A DNA stretch of 64,000 bases, taken from Planctomycetota bacterium. Lineage in GTDB: Bacteria; Planctomycetota; SZUA-567; H5-PLA8. Shown in pieces: positions 20,875-28,754 of this stretch. A program made the translations under genes and the position numbers. The notes below the pieces were generated by a model. The model saw nothing but the letters and a program-made list of their open reading frames with translations. It was not told the DNA's origin and ran no database searches. The stretch lies in NCBI GenBank assembly GCA_027493525.1, contig JAOSKN010000003.1, forward strand, positions 682,001-746,000, given 5' to 3'. Position 1 is the stretch's first letter, and each line of letters begins with the position of its first letter.

Positions 20875-21176
20875 CGAGGCTTGAGCTGCTCCTCGACGCT
20901 GCGGACCTTGTCGTCCATGCTCTGCGCGCGGTCGGTGCGGGTGCCGAACTTGAGCGTGCTGGTGATGCGCGGGGCGCCGGCGGCGTGAACGGCCTCGTGG
21001 CAGGCCTTCAGCGCCGCGAAGACCGCGTCCCATTCGCCCTCGATGTTCGTGCCGTACGCGTGCAGCCGCGTTTCGAGTCCCGCCTCCTTCAGGATCTTCT
21101 CGCAGATCGCGACGTACTTCGAGACCGAGACGCCCACGCCCAGCGGCACGAGGCAGAAATCGGCGATGACCTTCAT
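20871..21176 (-). CDS. MTH1187-family thiamine-binding protein (UPF0045)
   Basis: 101 residues, a small ferredoxin-like fold. Family marks are VIADFCLVPLGVGVSVSKYV, LETRLHAYGTNIEGEWDAVF, ACHEAVHAAGAPRI and the end STLKFGTRTDR. Members bind thiamine or related pyrimidines, and many sit near thiamine salvage genes; none is nearby here. GGAGGG lies upstream of ATG 21176. The stop codon lies inside a CCACGGAG repeat. Confidence 0.88.
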   Translation of the reverse strand: MKVIADFCLVPLGVGVSVSKYVAICEKILKEAGLETRLHAYGTNIEGEWDAVFAALKACHEAVHAAGAPRITSTLKFGTRTDRAQSMDDKVRSVEEQLKPR

Positions 21177-21307
21177 AGGATGGCCCTCCGTGTCGTGCCA
21201 AGGCAGTATAACTTGATCGTCTGGCTGGCGCAGGGAGAATAGGACGCCAGAGATCCGTGAGCTGTTAACTGTACTTTGTAACGGCCCAGGTACTGTAGTC
21301 GAGGATG

Positions 21308-21340
21308 CTGATTACAGATCACAGATTCCAGACTACAGGT
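21308..21340 (+). repeat. ATTACAGATCACAG word repeat
   Basis: ATTACAG, ATCACAG, ATTCCAG, ACTACAG in tandem, seven bases per word, ending seven bases before the maf GTG. The same words make the large hairpin at 24251-24330. Confidence 0.65.
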
Positions 21341-21346
21341 GTCCAA

Positions 21347-21928
21347 GTGCCCGACCTGATTCTCGCCTCCACTTCACCCTACCGCCGGCGCCTGCTGGAG
21401 CGCCTTGGCGCGCCGTTTCGCTGCGTGGCGCCGGAGTGCGACGAAGCGGCCGTGAAGGCCGAAGGACTGCCGCCGCGCATGCTCGCGGAGAAACTCGCGC
21501 GGCTGAAGGCGGCGAGCATCGCCGCGCGCGAGCCTCACGCGGTGGTGCTCGGCGGGGACCAGATCGCCGTCGGCCCGCTGGGCATTCTCGACAAACCCGG
21601 CGCGCCGGAGGCCGCCGCGGCGCAGTTGCGGCAACTGTCCGGCCGGACCCATGAACTGATCACCGCCGTCGCCGTGCAGCGAGGGGACGTAGTGCGCGAT
21701 CACACCGACGTGGCGCGGCTGACCATGCGCGAACTTGATGCAACGCGGATCGAGGCGTACCTCGACGCCGACCAACCCTGGGACTGCGCGGGCAGCTACA
21801 AGCTGGAATCGCGCGGCATCGGGCTCTTCGAACGCATCGAATGCGCCGATTTCACGGCCATCGAAGGGTTGCCGCTGATGGCGCTCGCCGGCATCCTGCG
21901 CGAACTGGGCGTTGGCCTGAAGTGGTAG
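21347..21928 (+). CDS. maf: Maf-like nucleotide pyrophosphatase (YceF type)
   Basis: 193 residues from GTG 21347 (VPDLILASTSPYRRRLL). Maf proteins hydrolyse modified nucleoside triphosphates; the YceF branch prefers m7GTP. Key parts are the ASTSPYRR loop, the basic LAEKLARLKAA helix, LGGDQIAVGPLGILDKPGA, and DCAGSYKLESRGIGLFERIE with DFTAIEGLPLMAL. The DCAGSYKLE segment is the variant found in YceF rather than in the dTTP/UTP-specific branch. The frame is open upstream to 21305, but that stretch is the repetitive ATTACAG element and is unlikely to be translated. The amidotransferase gene follows 69 bases on, possibly co-transcribed. Confidence 0.9.
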   Translation: MPDLILASTSPYRRRLLERLGAPFRCVAPECDEAAVKAEGLPPRMLAEKLARLKAASIAAREPHAVVLGGDQIAVGPLGILDKPGAPEAAAAQLRQLSGRTHELITAVAVQRGDVVRDHTDVARLTMRELDATRIEAYLDADQPWDCAGSYKLESRGIGLFERIECADFTAIEGLPLMALAGILRELGVGLKW

Positions 21929-21997
21929 GCGCGCGTGCCCTCTTCGCATTCCGAAAACTCGAGGTAAGGTCAACGCGACTGGCCCGGAGTCCCTTGC

Positions 21998-22786
21998 ATG
22001 CCCAACCGTCCCCTGATCGGCCTGAACATGTCGGTCGCGAAGTCCGGAAGCGTCAACACCGGAAGCTGCTCCATCGGGCTCTCCTACACCGACGCGATCG
22101 AGCGCGCGGGCGGGCTGCCGGTCCTCGTCCCGCCCTACGCCGACGCGGCGTGCCTAGGGGAGGCGCTGGAACGGCTGGACGGGTTCTGCTTCATCGGCGG
22201 CCCGGACTACGATCCGGCCTTTTACGGCGGGCGCGCGCAGCGCGCGGAGGAACTGATGGACCCGCGGCGCGACCGTTTCGACCTGGACCTCGCGCGGCGC
22301 GTGCTTGACGGGACCCCTTTGCCGGTGCTGGGGATCTGCGGCGGCTGCCAGCTTATCAGCATCGCGCGGGGCGGGCGGCTGGTGCAGGACCTCCGCACCG
22401 AATGGAACCGCGCCGGCACGCTTCCGCACGCCAAGGCCGAGCGCGCGGCGAGCGATGGGGCAGGCTACCGGCACGACGTTCGCCTGGCCGACGGCTCCCT
22501 GATCGCGCACGTCACGCGCGCGCCGCTTTCGTTGAAGATCGCGGCGAACAGCTTCCACCATCAAGCCGTGCGCCCGGACTGCGTGGGCGCGGACCTCCGC
22601 GCGACGGCGTGGGCGCCGGATGAGGTGATCGAGGCCATCGAGCCCATTCCGGACTCCGCGTTCGCGAAGGCCGGCCGCTTCGTGCTGGGCGTGCAGTGGC
22701 ACCCGGAGCGGATGCCCGACGACGAACGGATGCGCGCGCTGTTCCAGGCGTTCGTGGCGGCGGCGATGGTGGAGAGTAAGACGTAA
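21998..22786 (+). CDS. Class I glutamine amidotransferase, gamma-glutamyl-GABA hydrolase (peptidase C26) family
   Basis: 262 residues. The nucleophile elbow is LGICGGCQLISI (Cys about 111), and the His-Glu pair is in LGVQWHPERM near the C-terminus; FIGGPDYDPAFYGG and NSFHHQAVRP are typical of the PuuD-like family. Such enzymes cleave gamma-glutamyl amides, for example in putrescine breakdown. No putrescine genes are adjacent, so the substrate is open. The stop codon TAA lies inside an ACGTAAAACG repeat. Confidence 0.88.
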   Translation: MPNRPLIGLNMSVAKSGSVNTGSCSIGLSYTDAIERAGGLPVLVPPYADAACLGEALERLDGFCFIGGPDYDPAFYGGRAQRAEELMDPRRDRFDLDLARRVLDGTPLPVLGICGGCQLISIARGGRLVQDLRTEWNRAGTLPHAKAERAASDGAGYRHDVRLADGSLIAHVTRAPLSLKIAANSFHHQAVRPDCVGADLRATAWAPDEVIEAIEPIPDSAFAKAGRFVLGVQWHPERMPDDERMRALFQAFVAAAMVESKT

Positions 22787-22796
22787 AACGTGAACG
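22780..22796 (+). repeat. ACGTAAAACG word repeat at a stop codon
   Basis: GACGTAAAACGTGAACG overlaps the stop of the amidotransferase gene (TAA 22784-22786). It uses the same words as the larger inverted pair at 33905-34017. Confidence 0.5.
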
Positions 22797-22812
22797 AGAG
22801 CTAAAGGATCGC

Positions 22813-23391
22813 TTACCCCAACACCGCCTTGCACACCGCCGCGCAGAGCAGCTTGTTGCCGCGCTCGGTCATGTGCACGCCGTCGCCGACGAGGCAGGCT
22901 TCGAGGTCGTCCGCCGCGAGGACCGCGTGCAGGTCGTTGACGGGAATGCCGTGGCGCGCCATGACCTTCGCGGCTTCGGCGTTGTAGGCGGCGACGTCCT
23001 CGGGGCGGCGGTCGAAGTCCTTCACCGTGCGGTGCCGCTCGAAGAGCACCGGCGTGATGCTCGCCCAAACCACCTTCGCACCGGTCCGTTTCAGGCGCGC
23101 GGCAACCTGCTCCAGGTTCGCGGCGTACTCGGCAAGCGGAACCTGCCGCGTGCCGAAGTCGCTTGGATCGGCGCCGCGCGGCAGCTTGAGGTCGTGCAGG
23201 CCCGCGTTGAAGTGGATCGCGTCGGCGGGCTGCTCCAGCCAGGCCTCGAGTTTCTGTACGTGCCGGCGCGTGTCGCCGCAGTTCTCGACCGGCCCCCGAA
23301 CCTCGGCCTTGTCTTCGAGCGCGGCTTTCACGAACGGCAGGTAGCCCATGCGGATCGAATCGCCGATAAGCAGAACGCGAGGTAGGGGCAT
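22813..23391 (-). CDS. SGNH/GDSL-type hydrolase
   Basis: 192 residues. The block I nucleophile is in RVLLIGDSIRMGY (Ser about 12), the glycine block is GPVENCGDTRRH, the asparagine block is IHFNAGLHDLK, and the final Asp/His pair is in LVGDGVHMTERG. All four SGNH catalytic blocks are present. No signal peptide, so it is probably a cytoplasmic esterase or deacetylase. Its start lies 15 bases after the stop of the TIM-barrel gene, so the two are an operon, which suggests deacylation and isomerisation of the same sugar derivative; that is inference. Confidence 0.88.
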   Translation of the reverse strand: MPLPRVLLIGDSIRMGYLPFVKAALEDKAEVRGPVENCGDTRRHVQKLEAWLEQPADAIHFNAGLHDLKLPRGADPSDFGTRQVPLAEYAANLEQVAARLKRTGAKVVWASITPVLFERHRTVKDFDRRPEDVAAYNAEAAKVMARHGIPVNDLHAVLAADDLEACLVGDGVHMTERGNKLLCAAVCKAVLG

Positions 23392-23406
23392 CGGTCGCCT
23401 TCAGGT

Positions 23407-24234
23407 TTACAGCCGTGCTTCGATGAACTCCGCGTCGGCGAGCGCGTCGCTGAGGGCCGCGTCGAAATCGAAGGGTTCGCCTTCCTTCACAAAGCCGTGC
23501 TTGACGAACTCGATGGAAGGCAGGAACTCGGGATTGGCCTGCGCCAGCGCCTTGACGACTCGGTCGTAGTCGATGTCGGCTTCCGCGAGCCGGCAGAAGC
23601 CCTGCGCGTTGCGCCCCTGAAAGTGCGCGTGGACGATCCGCGCGCCCAGACGCTCGATCAGCGCCAGGCTCGCGCCGGTGTCGGTCATGTCGTAGGGCTG
23701 GAAGCAGTACCGCATCTCCCATTCGGGATGCTCAGCGAGGTACGCTTCGCCGCACTCGAACGGATCGAACATCGTCCCGCCGTGAAGTTCGGCGCTGAAT
23801 CGGAAACCCAGGGCCTGCCCCGCCGCGACCCACTCGCCGGCGTGCTTCGTGGTCCGTTCGAGCTGCTCCGGCGTGATCTCGCTGGCCTTGACGCGCCCGA
23901 GAAAGCACTTGATCCAGCGCGCGCCGAGGAGCTTGGCGCGTTCGAGCAGCTCGTGGTTGTAACGCCGCGCACGTTCGGCGAGTTCGCCTTCCAGGTGGAA
24001 GTTGGGGTAGGCGCCGACGACGGGAAAGTTCAGGCCCAGGTCCTTCCCTCGCGCGGCAACCGCGCGGACCTCGTCGAGGCTCTTTTCGCTGACATGGTGT
24101 TGCCAGACTTCGATCCGCGTAAAGCCCGCCTTCGCGATCCGCGGCAGCAACTCGTCGGCCAAGTCGAAGCGCGGGATCTTGTCCTTGGTCCAGCGGTTGG
24201 GTTCGAGAGCGATGGAGTTCAGCAGCGTGCGCAT
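23407..24234 (-). CDS. Sugar phosphate isomerase/epimerase-like TIM barrel
   Basis: 275 residues from ATG 24234 (MRTLLNSIALEPNRW). Second member of this fold in the window, not closely similar to the one at 18.6 kb. Visible elements are LLPRIAKAGFTRIEVWQHHV, the metal-ligand region FSAELHGGTMFDPF, MRYCFQPYDMTDTGASLAL, RIVHAHFQGR and the final PSIEFVKHGF. Metal ligands Glu, Asp, His and Glu can be proposed at these sites. It is likely a metal-dependent isomerase of the xylose-isomerase-like family with unknown substrate, co-transcribed with the SGNH hydrolase and separated from the pseudokinase by the ATTACAG hairpin. Confidence 0.85.
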   Translation of the reverse strand: MRTLLNSIALEPNRWTKDKIPRFDLADELLPRIAKAGFTRIEVWQHHVSEKSLDEVRAVAARGKDLGLNFPVVGAYPNFHLEGELAERARRYNHELLERAKLLGARWIKCFLGRVKASEITPEQLERTTKHAGEWVAAGQALGFRFSAELHGGTMFDPFECGEAYLAEHPEWEMRYCFQPYDMTDTGASLALIERLGARIVHAHFQGRNAQGFCRLAEADIDYDRVVKALAQANPEFLPSIEFVKHGFVKEGEPFDFDAALSDALADAEFIEARL

Positions 24235-24250
24235 CGTGGTCCCCGGGGAG

Positions 24251-24330
24251 GCCTGTGGTCTGTAATCTGTGATCTGTACCTGCCCCACCTCCGAGCACAG
24301 AATACAGATTACAGATTACAGATCACAGGC
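24251..24330. repeat. Large inverted repeat of ATTACAG words
   Basis: Left arm 24251-24277, right arm 24304-24330, each 27 bases and matching at 25 of 27 positions when folded, with a 26-base loop. Each arm is itself four ATCTGT(A/G) words. It lies 4 bases after the stop of the pseudokinase (minus strand) and just before the start of the isomerase gene, so it would form a long stem in an mRNA that joins the two. Confidence 0.85.
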
Positions 24331-24334
24331 CCAT

Positions 24335-27300
24335 CTACTCCAGCCTGAAGTTTCGGAACTCCACCTTGCCGCTGCTGCCGCCGAGGTAGAGGGTGTCGCC
24401 GAGCTGCGCGCCGGTGACGGTGGAGGTGTCTTCCAGGGAAGGCGTCAGGACGCCGTCGACGTACAGGCCCGGCGAGCCGTCAGCCTTCACGCGCAGCTCG
24501 AGCTTCTTCCAGGTGGTCGAAGGCTTGACGAGGTACCGCCGGCCCTTGCCGAAGCTGAAGCCAGCCGACTCGGCGGTCCCGCGCACTTCCACGCTGAGCT
24601 GCCCCGCGCCTTTGAAGGGCCGCTTGAGCCGCGCGTCGGGGCCGGCGGGGGTGGATTCGCCGGCGACGATCTCGTCGCGGATGGCCCAGACGCCGTCGAC
24701 CAGTTCCCAGCCCAGCACGCGCAGCGCCTGAGCGTGCGCGGGATCCTGCAGTGGGGCCTTTTCCTTCGGCGGCGCTTCGACTGCCGGGGCCTGTGCCGGC
24801 TCGCCGATGTGCTTGCCGTCCACGCTGAAGTTGCGGATCTCGATGTGCGAGCCCTGCGCGCGGATGTAGACCACGTCGGGCATCTGTTCGGTCGTGAAGT
24901 CGCCGACGTCCTCCAGCGAAGAGCGCGGCTCGCCGTCGACCAGCAGGCGCAGCTTGTCGCCGCCGTGGACCTCGACGCTGACCTTCTGCCATTGGTCGGT
25001 GGGCTTGACGAGGAAGCGGGCCGAGCGCGTGAAGCTGTAACCGGCCGCGTCGCCGTTCCCGCGAAGCTCCATGCTTAGGGTGTTGAAGCCGCCGAGCGCG
25101 CGGCGCAGGAGCATCAGGTCCTTGCCGGGCTCCGCGCGCGCGAGCAGGCTCTTTTCGGGCGTGATCGTCCATACGCCGCGCGTGATCTCCCAGCCCAGGG
25201 CCTTCAGGGCGAGCTGCTGTACCTGGTCCTGCACCGGCCCTTCCGGCGGCTTCTCTTCCGGCGGCTGCTCCGGCGGAGGGGCTTCCTTCTTCGCTTTCTG
25301 CGCGGCGAGCCACTGTTGCCGCTGGGCAAGCTTCTCCTCCAGCAGCTTGGTCGCCGCCCCGCGCCCGGCCGCCGACTTCAGCGCCTTCTCGGCGTCGTAC
25401 GCGCGATCTGAGTAGATATGCAGGAGCGCCAGATCGAGGAGCAGGTCGCCCTTGGTCGCGTCGGTCGCCTGGGCGGCCATCGCGCCGACTTCGGCCGGCT
25501 CCAGCGCATCCCACTTCACCGGGGCCTGCCCGCCCTGGATGTCCAGCACGGGGCCGGCCGGCGAGGCGCCGATGACGCGGTAGATGCCGTCCTGATACTT
25601 CACGCGGACCTCCACGAGTTTCTTCTCCTGCGCGGCCCTCACGACGCGCTGGCGCAGTGCGTCCAGCCGCGCGACGTCGGCCTTGAGCAGTTGCGCGTGC
25701 GGCCCCACGCTCGTCCCCCCCAGATCCTTCTCGGCTTCCTCGAAGAGCTTGAGCGCGGCTTCCAGGTCAAGGCGCGGGAGCGGGCGCTGGAGCGCCTCCA
25801 GGAGCTTGTCGAGCCGCGCGGGGGCTGCGCCTTCGCGCGCGGCGGCTTCCTGCTTGCGCCGCTCGCGCTCGGCGTCCAGGGAGGCCTTCGCCTTCGCGGC
25901 GCTCTCGGCGTCGTCGGTCTTGCGCCGCTCGGCCCGCGCCGGCTCGGCGAACCGCGGGTCGAACTGTTCGAGCACGCGCTGGCAGAGTTCTCGAGAGCCG
26001 TCCCAGTCCTCCTGGTCGCGCCGTTCGGCGGCCTTGGCCAGGAGTTCCTCGGCCAGCGCCTTCTCGCGGTCCTTCAGGAGCTTGCGTTCCTCGGCGCCTC
26101 GCGCGCCGACGGCCGCGCCCCAGAGGTTCTCCCAGCGCAGGATCTCGGCGTCGGCCTCGCGGAAGCGGTAGGCGCGGCTCAATTCCTGGACCTTGGTCTG
26201 GAGTTCGGGAAGCGTCTTGGCGGCGCCGCTCTCGGCGTGCTCCCGCCGCAGCCGGGTCGCCTCCTCGAATTCCTTCACGGGCGGCGTCAGGTCCTTGTAC
26301 TTGCGGATGAAGAGATCGGCGCGCTTGAGGATGCCTTCGTGGTCCTCGGGGTGCTCGGCCAGGAACGCACCGACCATCGTGCCCCAGTCGCCGCGCGCTT
26401 CGCGATCCTGCGGCCGGTCGCCGGTCTTGGTCGTTTTGGCGGGATCCTCGCGCGGGATCTCCTCGACGTGAGCCGTCGTCTCGCCCGGATCCATGTGCGC
26501 GGAGCCGCCGCGGTCTTTCCGGATCAGCCAGAGCCCGCCCATGACGAAGACCAGCAGCCCGACGATCATCGCGATGGTCGTGGCCGGGCTGACCTGGACG
26601 TCCTCGGAGGTGTTCAGCGGCTCGTCGCTCGCGCGCCGCCCGCGGCGGCGCGGCACCGCGGCGCGCACGCCCGAGACCGGCGCCGGAGGGGTCAGCGCGA
26701 CCTCCTCCACCTGCACCTCGCCGCGGCGGACCAGGTCTTCCAGCGCGTTCCCGCCGCCCGGCAGCGGCGCGGGCGGAGGCAGTTGGGGCGGCGGCGCGAC
26801 GGAGACGGCCACCGTCGCCGCGCTCGAAGCGGCCGGCCCCACGCCGGCATGCACGCCGCTGTAGCCCCCGCTGGGCGCGCGGCGGACGGCCGGGACGCGC
26901 GAACGCGAAGGCGGGCGGTGCCCATGGCCCGCGCGGGTCTTGTAGGTGCGCATCCGTTTGAGCGTCCGCGCGCGGCGCCGGACCTTGCGCAGACGCTCCA
27001 CCCCCGGCTTGATCTCCCCCGCGACCTCGGCCACGTCGGGGGCTTGTATCAGCAGCGCCGCGCGGCACTTGCGCAGGTCGGTCAGGAGTTCCTCGATCGT
27101 CTCGTAGCGCTCGTCGGGTTCCGGCGAGAGCCCCTTCAGCAGCAGCCGGTTGAGGTACGGCGGGATGTGCGAATCCACCGTGCGCGGCGCGGAGATGTCC
27201 TGGGACGCGATGCGGAAGCCGACCTGCATCATGTCCGAGCCTTCCTGCGGCGGGCGGCCCGTCAGCATGTGGTAGCCGATCCCGCAGAGGCTGTAGATGT

Positions 27301-28495
27301 CCGAGCGCGCGTCGCTCGCTTCCTCTTCGATCAGCACCTCCGGCGGCGCGTAAACCGGCACCTTGCCGCTCTGCGAGGCCATCAGCTTCAGGTCCTGGTA
27401 AACCTGCTTGGGCGTGCCGAGCCCCGCCACGCGCACCCGCCCGTCCATCCCGATCAGCACGTGGCTGGGGCGCAGGTCGCCGTGGATCAGTTCGTGAGAG
27501 TGGCCGTACGCCAGGGCTTCGGCGCACTGGATCATCACGTCGACGGCTTCGACGTAGGGGATCCGCCCGCGCTCCAGCCGCTGGCGCAACGAGTGGCCCT
27601 CGATGAACTCGCTGACCACGAAGGCGCGCCCGGTTTCGCTGCCCAGGCGCAGGATGCGCTGCAGGTTCGGATGGTTCAGGTCCGCGGCCGCGTCGCTCGC
27701 GTCCGACCACATCTCGAACTCTTCGGGGCTCTGCATGATGTGCGGCAGCAGCACGCGCAGCGCGACGGTGTTCCCCGTCTGCGGGTGGAAGGCCTTGTAG
27801 AGTTCGCCGCTGTGGTCCACGCCCAGGCGCTGCAGGAGCTGGTAGCTCCCGATCTGCTGCTGGGTCAGGTTCTGGCTCCCCGGCGCGCGGACGGCCGGGA
27901 CGGCGACGGTGATGTCCGCGCGCACGTCCTCGGCGCGGCGAGCCTGGGGCTCCGGCTTCACCGGGCGCAGGCGCTGGGAGGCCGCCGAGGGGATCGGCAC
28001 GAACTCGGTGTGGCAGCGCGGGCAGGTGACCTTCGTCCCCTGGTGGACGTTCTTCGCGTTGTAGCGCGCGCTGCAACTGACGCACACCACGATCGTCTTG
28101 CCCTGCGCGTTCAGCACCGCCTTGACCTGGTGCGGCTTCAGCGCGCCCCGCGTCACCAGGATCTCGCCCAGCCGCATCGGGCGCTGCCCCTGCGCGCGCA
28201 GGTCCGCCTGGTGCGCCACCGCGGCGTCCACGTCTTCGGGCTTGCACAGCCGCCACTGCTTCGCGATCTCGCCGAAGCGCGTACCCGTCGGCGTGCCCTG
28301 GCCCTGCAGGACCGCCTGGACCTGCTCGGGCGTCATGTAGCCCTTGCTGACCAGGATCTCGCCCAGGTGCGGGATGCGGTCGCCGGAGGCCTCGAACTGC
28401 CGCTGGATCGCCAGCGCCTCCTGGACCTGCTCGTCCAGGATGAAGTGTCCACGGGTCGCCAGCGTGCCGAAAAGACTGTCGCGAATGTCCGCCAT
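24335..28495 (-). CDS. Giant membrane Ser/Thr kinase-like protein, predicted pseudokinase
   Basis: 1386 residues from ATG 28495 (MADIRDSLFG); earlier in-frame starts add only unlike residues. Order: two MshEN-like repeats (LGEILVSKGYMTPEQV about 44, LGEILVTRGALKPHQV about 109); a zinc ribbon with Cys 138, 141, 158 and 161; a kinase-like domain about 217-480; one membrane segment near 635-660; a charged coiled-coil stretch; and two similar beta-sandwich domains (about 1093-1230 and 1255-1386, each opening LGWE). The kinase core is degenerate: the VAIK lysine is Arg247 (VALRVL), HRD is HGD (338-340), the asparagine after it is missing (LRPSHVLI), and DFG reads AGLG (357-360). Catalysis is unlikely; it probably acts as a scaffold or sensor across the inner membrane. 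Confidence 0.85.
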   Translation of the reverse strand: MADIRDSLFGTLATRGHFILDEQVQEALAIQRQFEASGDRIPHLGEILVSKGYMTPEQVQAVLQGQGTPTGTRFGEIAKQWRLCKPEDVDAAVAHQADLRAQGQRPMRLGEILVTRGALKPHQVKAVLNAQGKTIVVCVSCSARYNAKNVHQGTKVTCPRCHTEFVPIPSAASQRLRPVKPEPQARRAEDVRADITVAVPAVRAPGSQNLTQQQIGSYQLLQRLGVDHSGELYKAFHPQTGNTVALRVLLPHIMQSPEEFEMWSDASDAAADLNHPNLQRILRLGSETGRAFVVSEFIEGHSLRQRLERGRIPYVEAVDVMIQCAEALAYGHSHELIHGDLRPSHVLIGMDGRVRVAGLGTPKQVYQDLKLMASQSGKVPVYAPPEVLIEEEASDARSDIYSLCGIGYHMLTGRPPQEGSDMMQVGFRIASQDISAPRTVDSHIPPYLNRLLLKGLSPEPDERYETIEELLTDLRKCRAALLIQAPDVAEVAGEIKPGVERLRKVRRRARTLKRMRTYKTRAGHGHRPPSRSRVPAVRRAPSGGYSGVHAGVGPAASSAATVAVSVAPPPQLPPPAPLPGGGNALEDLVRRGEVQVEEVALTPPAPVSGVRAAVPRRRGRRASDEPLNTSEDVQVSPATTIAMIVGLLVFVMGGLWLIRKDRGGSAHMDPGETTAHVEEIPREDPAKTTKTGDRPQDREARGDWGTMVGAFLAEHPEDHEGILKRADLFIRKYKDLTPPVKEFEEATRLRREHAESGAAKTLPELQTKVQELSRAYRFREADAEILRWENLWGAAVGARGAEERKLLKDREKALAEELLAKAAERRDQEDWDGSRELCQRVLEQFDPRFAEPARAERRKTDDAESAAKAKASLDAERERRKQEAAAREGAAPARLDKLLEALQRPLPRLDLEAALKLFEEAEKDLGGTSVGPHAQLLKADVARLDALRQRVVRAAQEKKLVEVRVKYQDGIYRVIGASPAGPVLDIQGGQAPVKWDALEPAEVGAMAAQATDATKGDLLLDLALLHIYSDRAYDAEKALKSAAGRGAATKLLEEKLAQRQQWLAAQKAKKEAPPPEQPPEEKPPEGPVQDQVQQLALKALGWEITRGVWTITPEKSLLARAEPGKDLMLLRRALGGFNTLSMELRGNGDAAGYSFTRSARFLVKPTDQWQKVSVEVHGGDKLRLLVDGEPRSSLEDVGDFTTEQMPDVVYIRAQGSHIEIRNFSVDGKHIGEPAQAPAVEAPPKEKAPLQDPAHAQALRVLGWELVDGVWAIRDEIVAGESTPAGPDARLKRPFKGAGQLSVEVRGTAESAGFSFGKGRRYLVKPSTTWKKLELRVKADGSPGLYVDGVLTPSLEDTSTVTGAQLGDTLYLGGSSGKVEFRNFRLE

Positions 28496-28684
28496 CTGTT
28501 TTACGCCCTGCATCGTTCCTGTAGTTGATGGTGGAGTCGGACTCCACGCGCCCCAGCTCGGGGCCGGCAACAAACAACGTTACATTCTATGGCAGGTCGC
28601 CCCACGGCGCTTGACCTAAAACAGGGTCGAATCACCCCTGCACCTTGAGCGTCCGGCCTCGCTTGCCGGCTTCCTTCGCTCCCG

Positions 28685-28713
28685 TTTCCACTTTCTTTAC
28701 TTCGTGTTACGAT
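28685..28713 (+). promoter_or_regulatory. Promoter candidate for the guanylyltransferase-ruvX operon
   Basis: TTTCCA (28685-28690), a 17-base spacer, TACGAT (28708-28713); four of six matches in each box. It sits in the 259-base gap between divergent genes, about 35 bases before the ATG at 28755. Confidence 0.45.
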
Positions 28714-28754
28714 AACGTGGGCCGCGAGTTCGGCGCTTTGAGGACCCCCTGCGC

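Noticed and set aside
24251..24330. Possible CRISPR array
   Set aside because: Units are 7 bases, contiguous and inverted, with no spacers and no cas genes in the window.
25418..28528. A 1036-codon open frame on the plus strand
   Set aside because: Antisense shadow of the pseudokinase gene, with Arg/Ala/Val-rich low-complexity translation and no motif.
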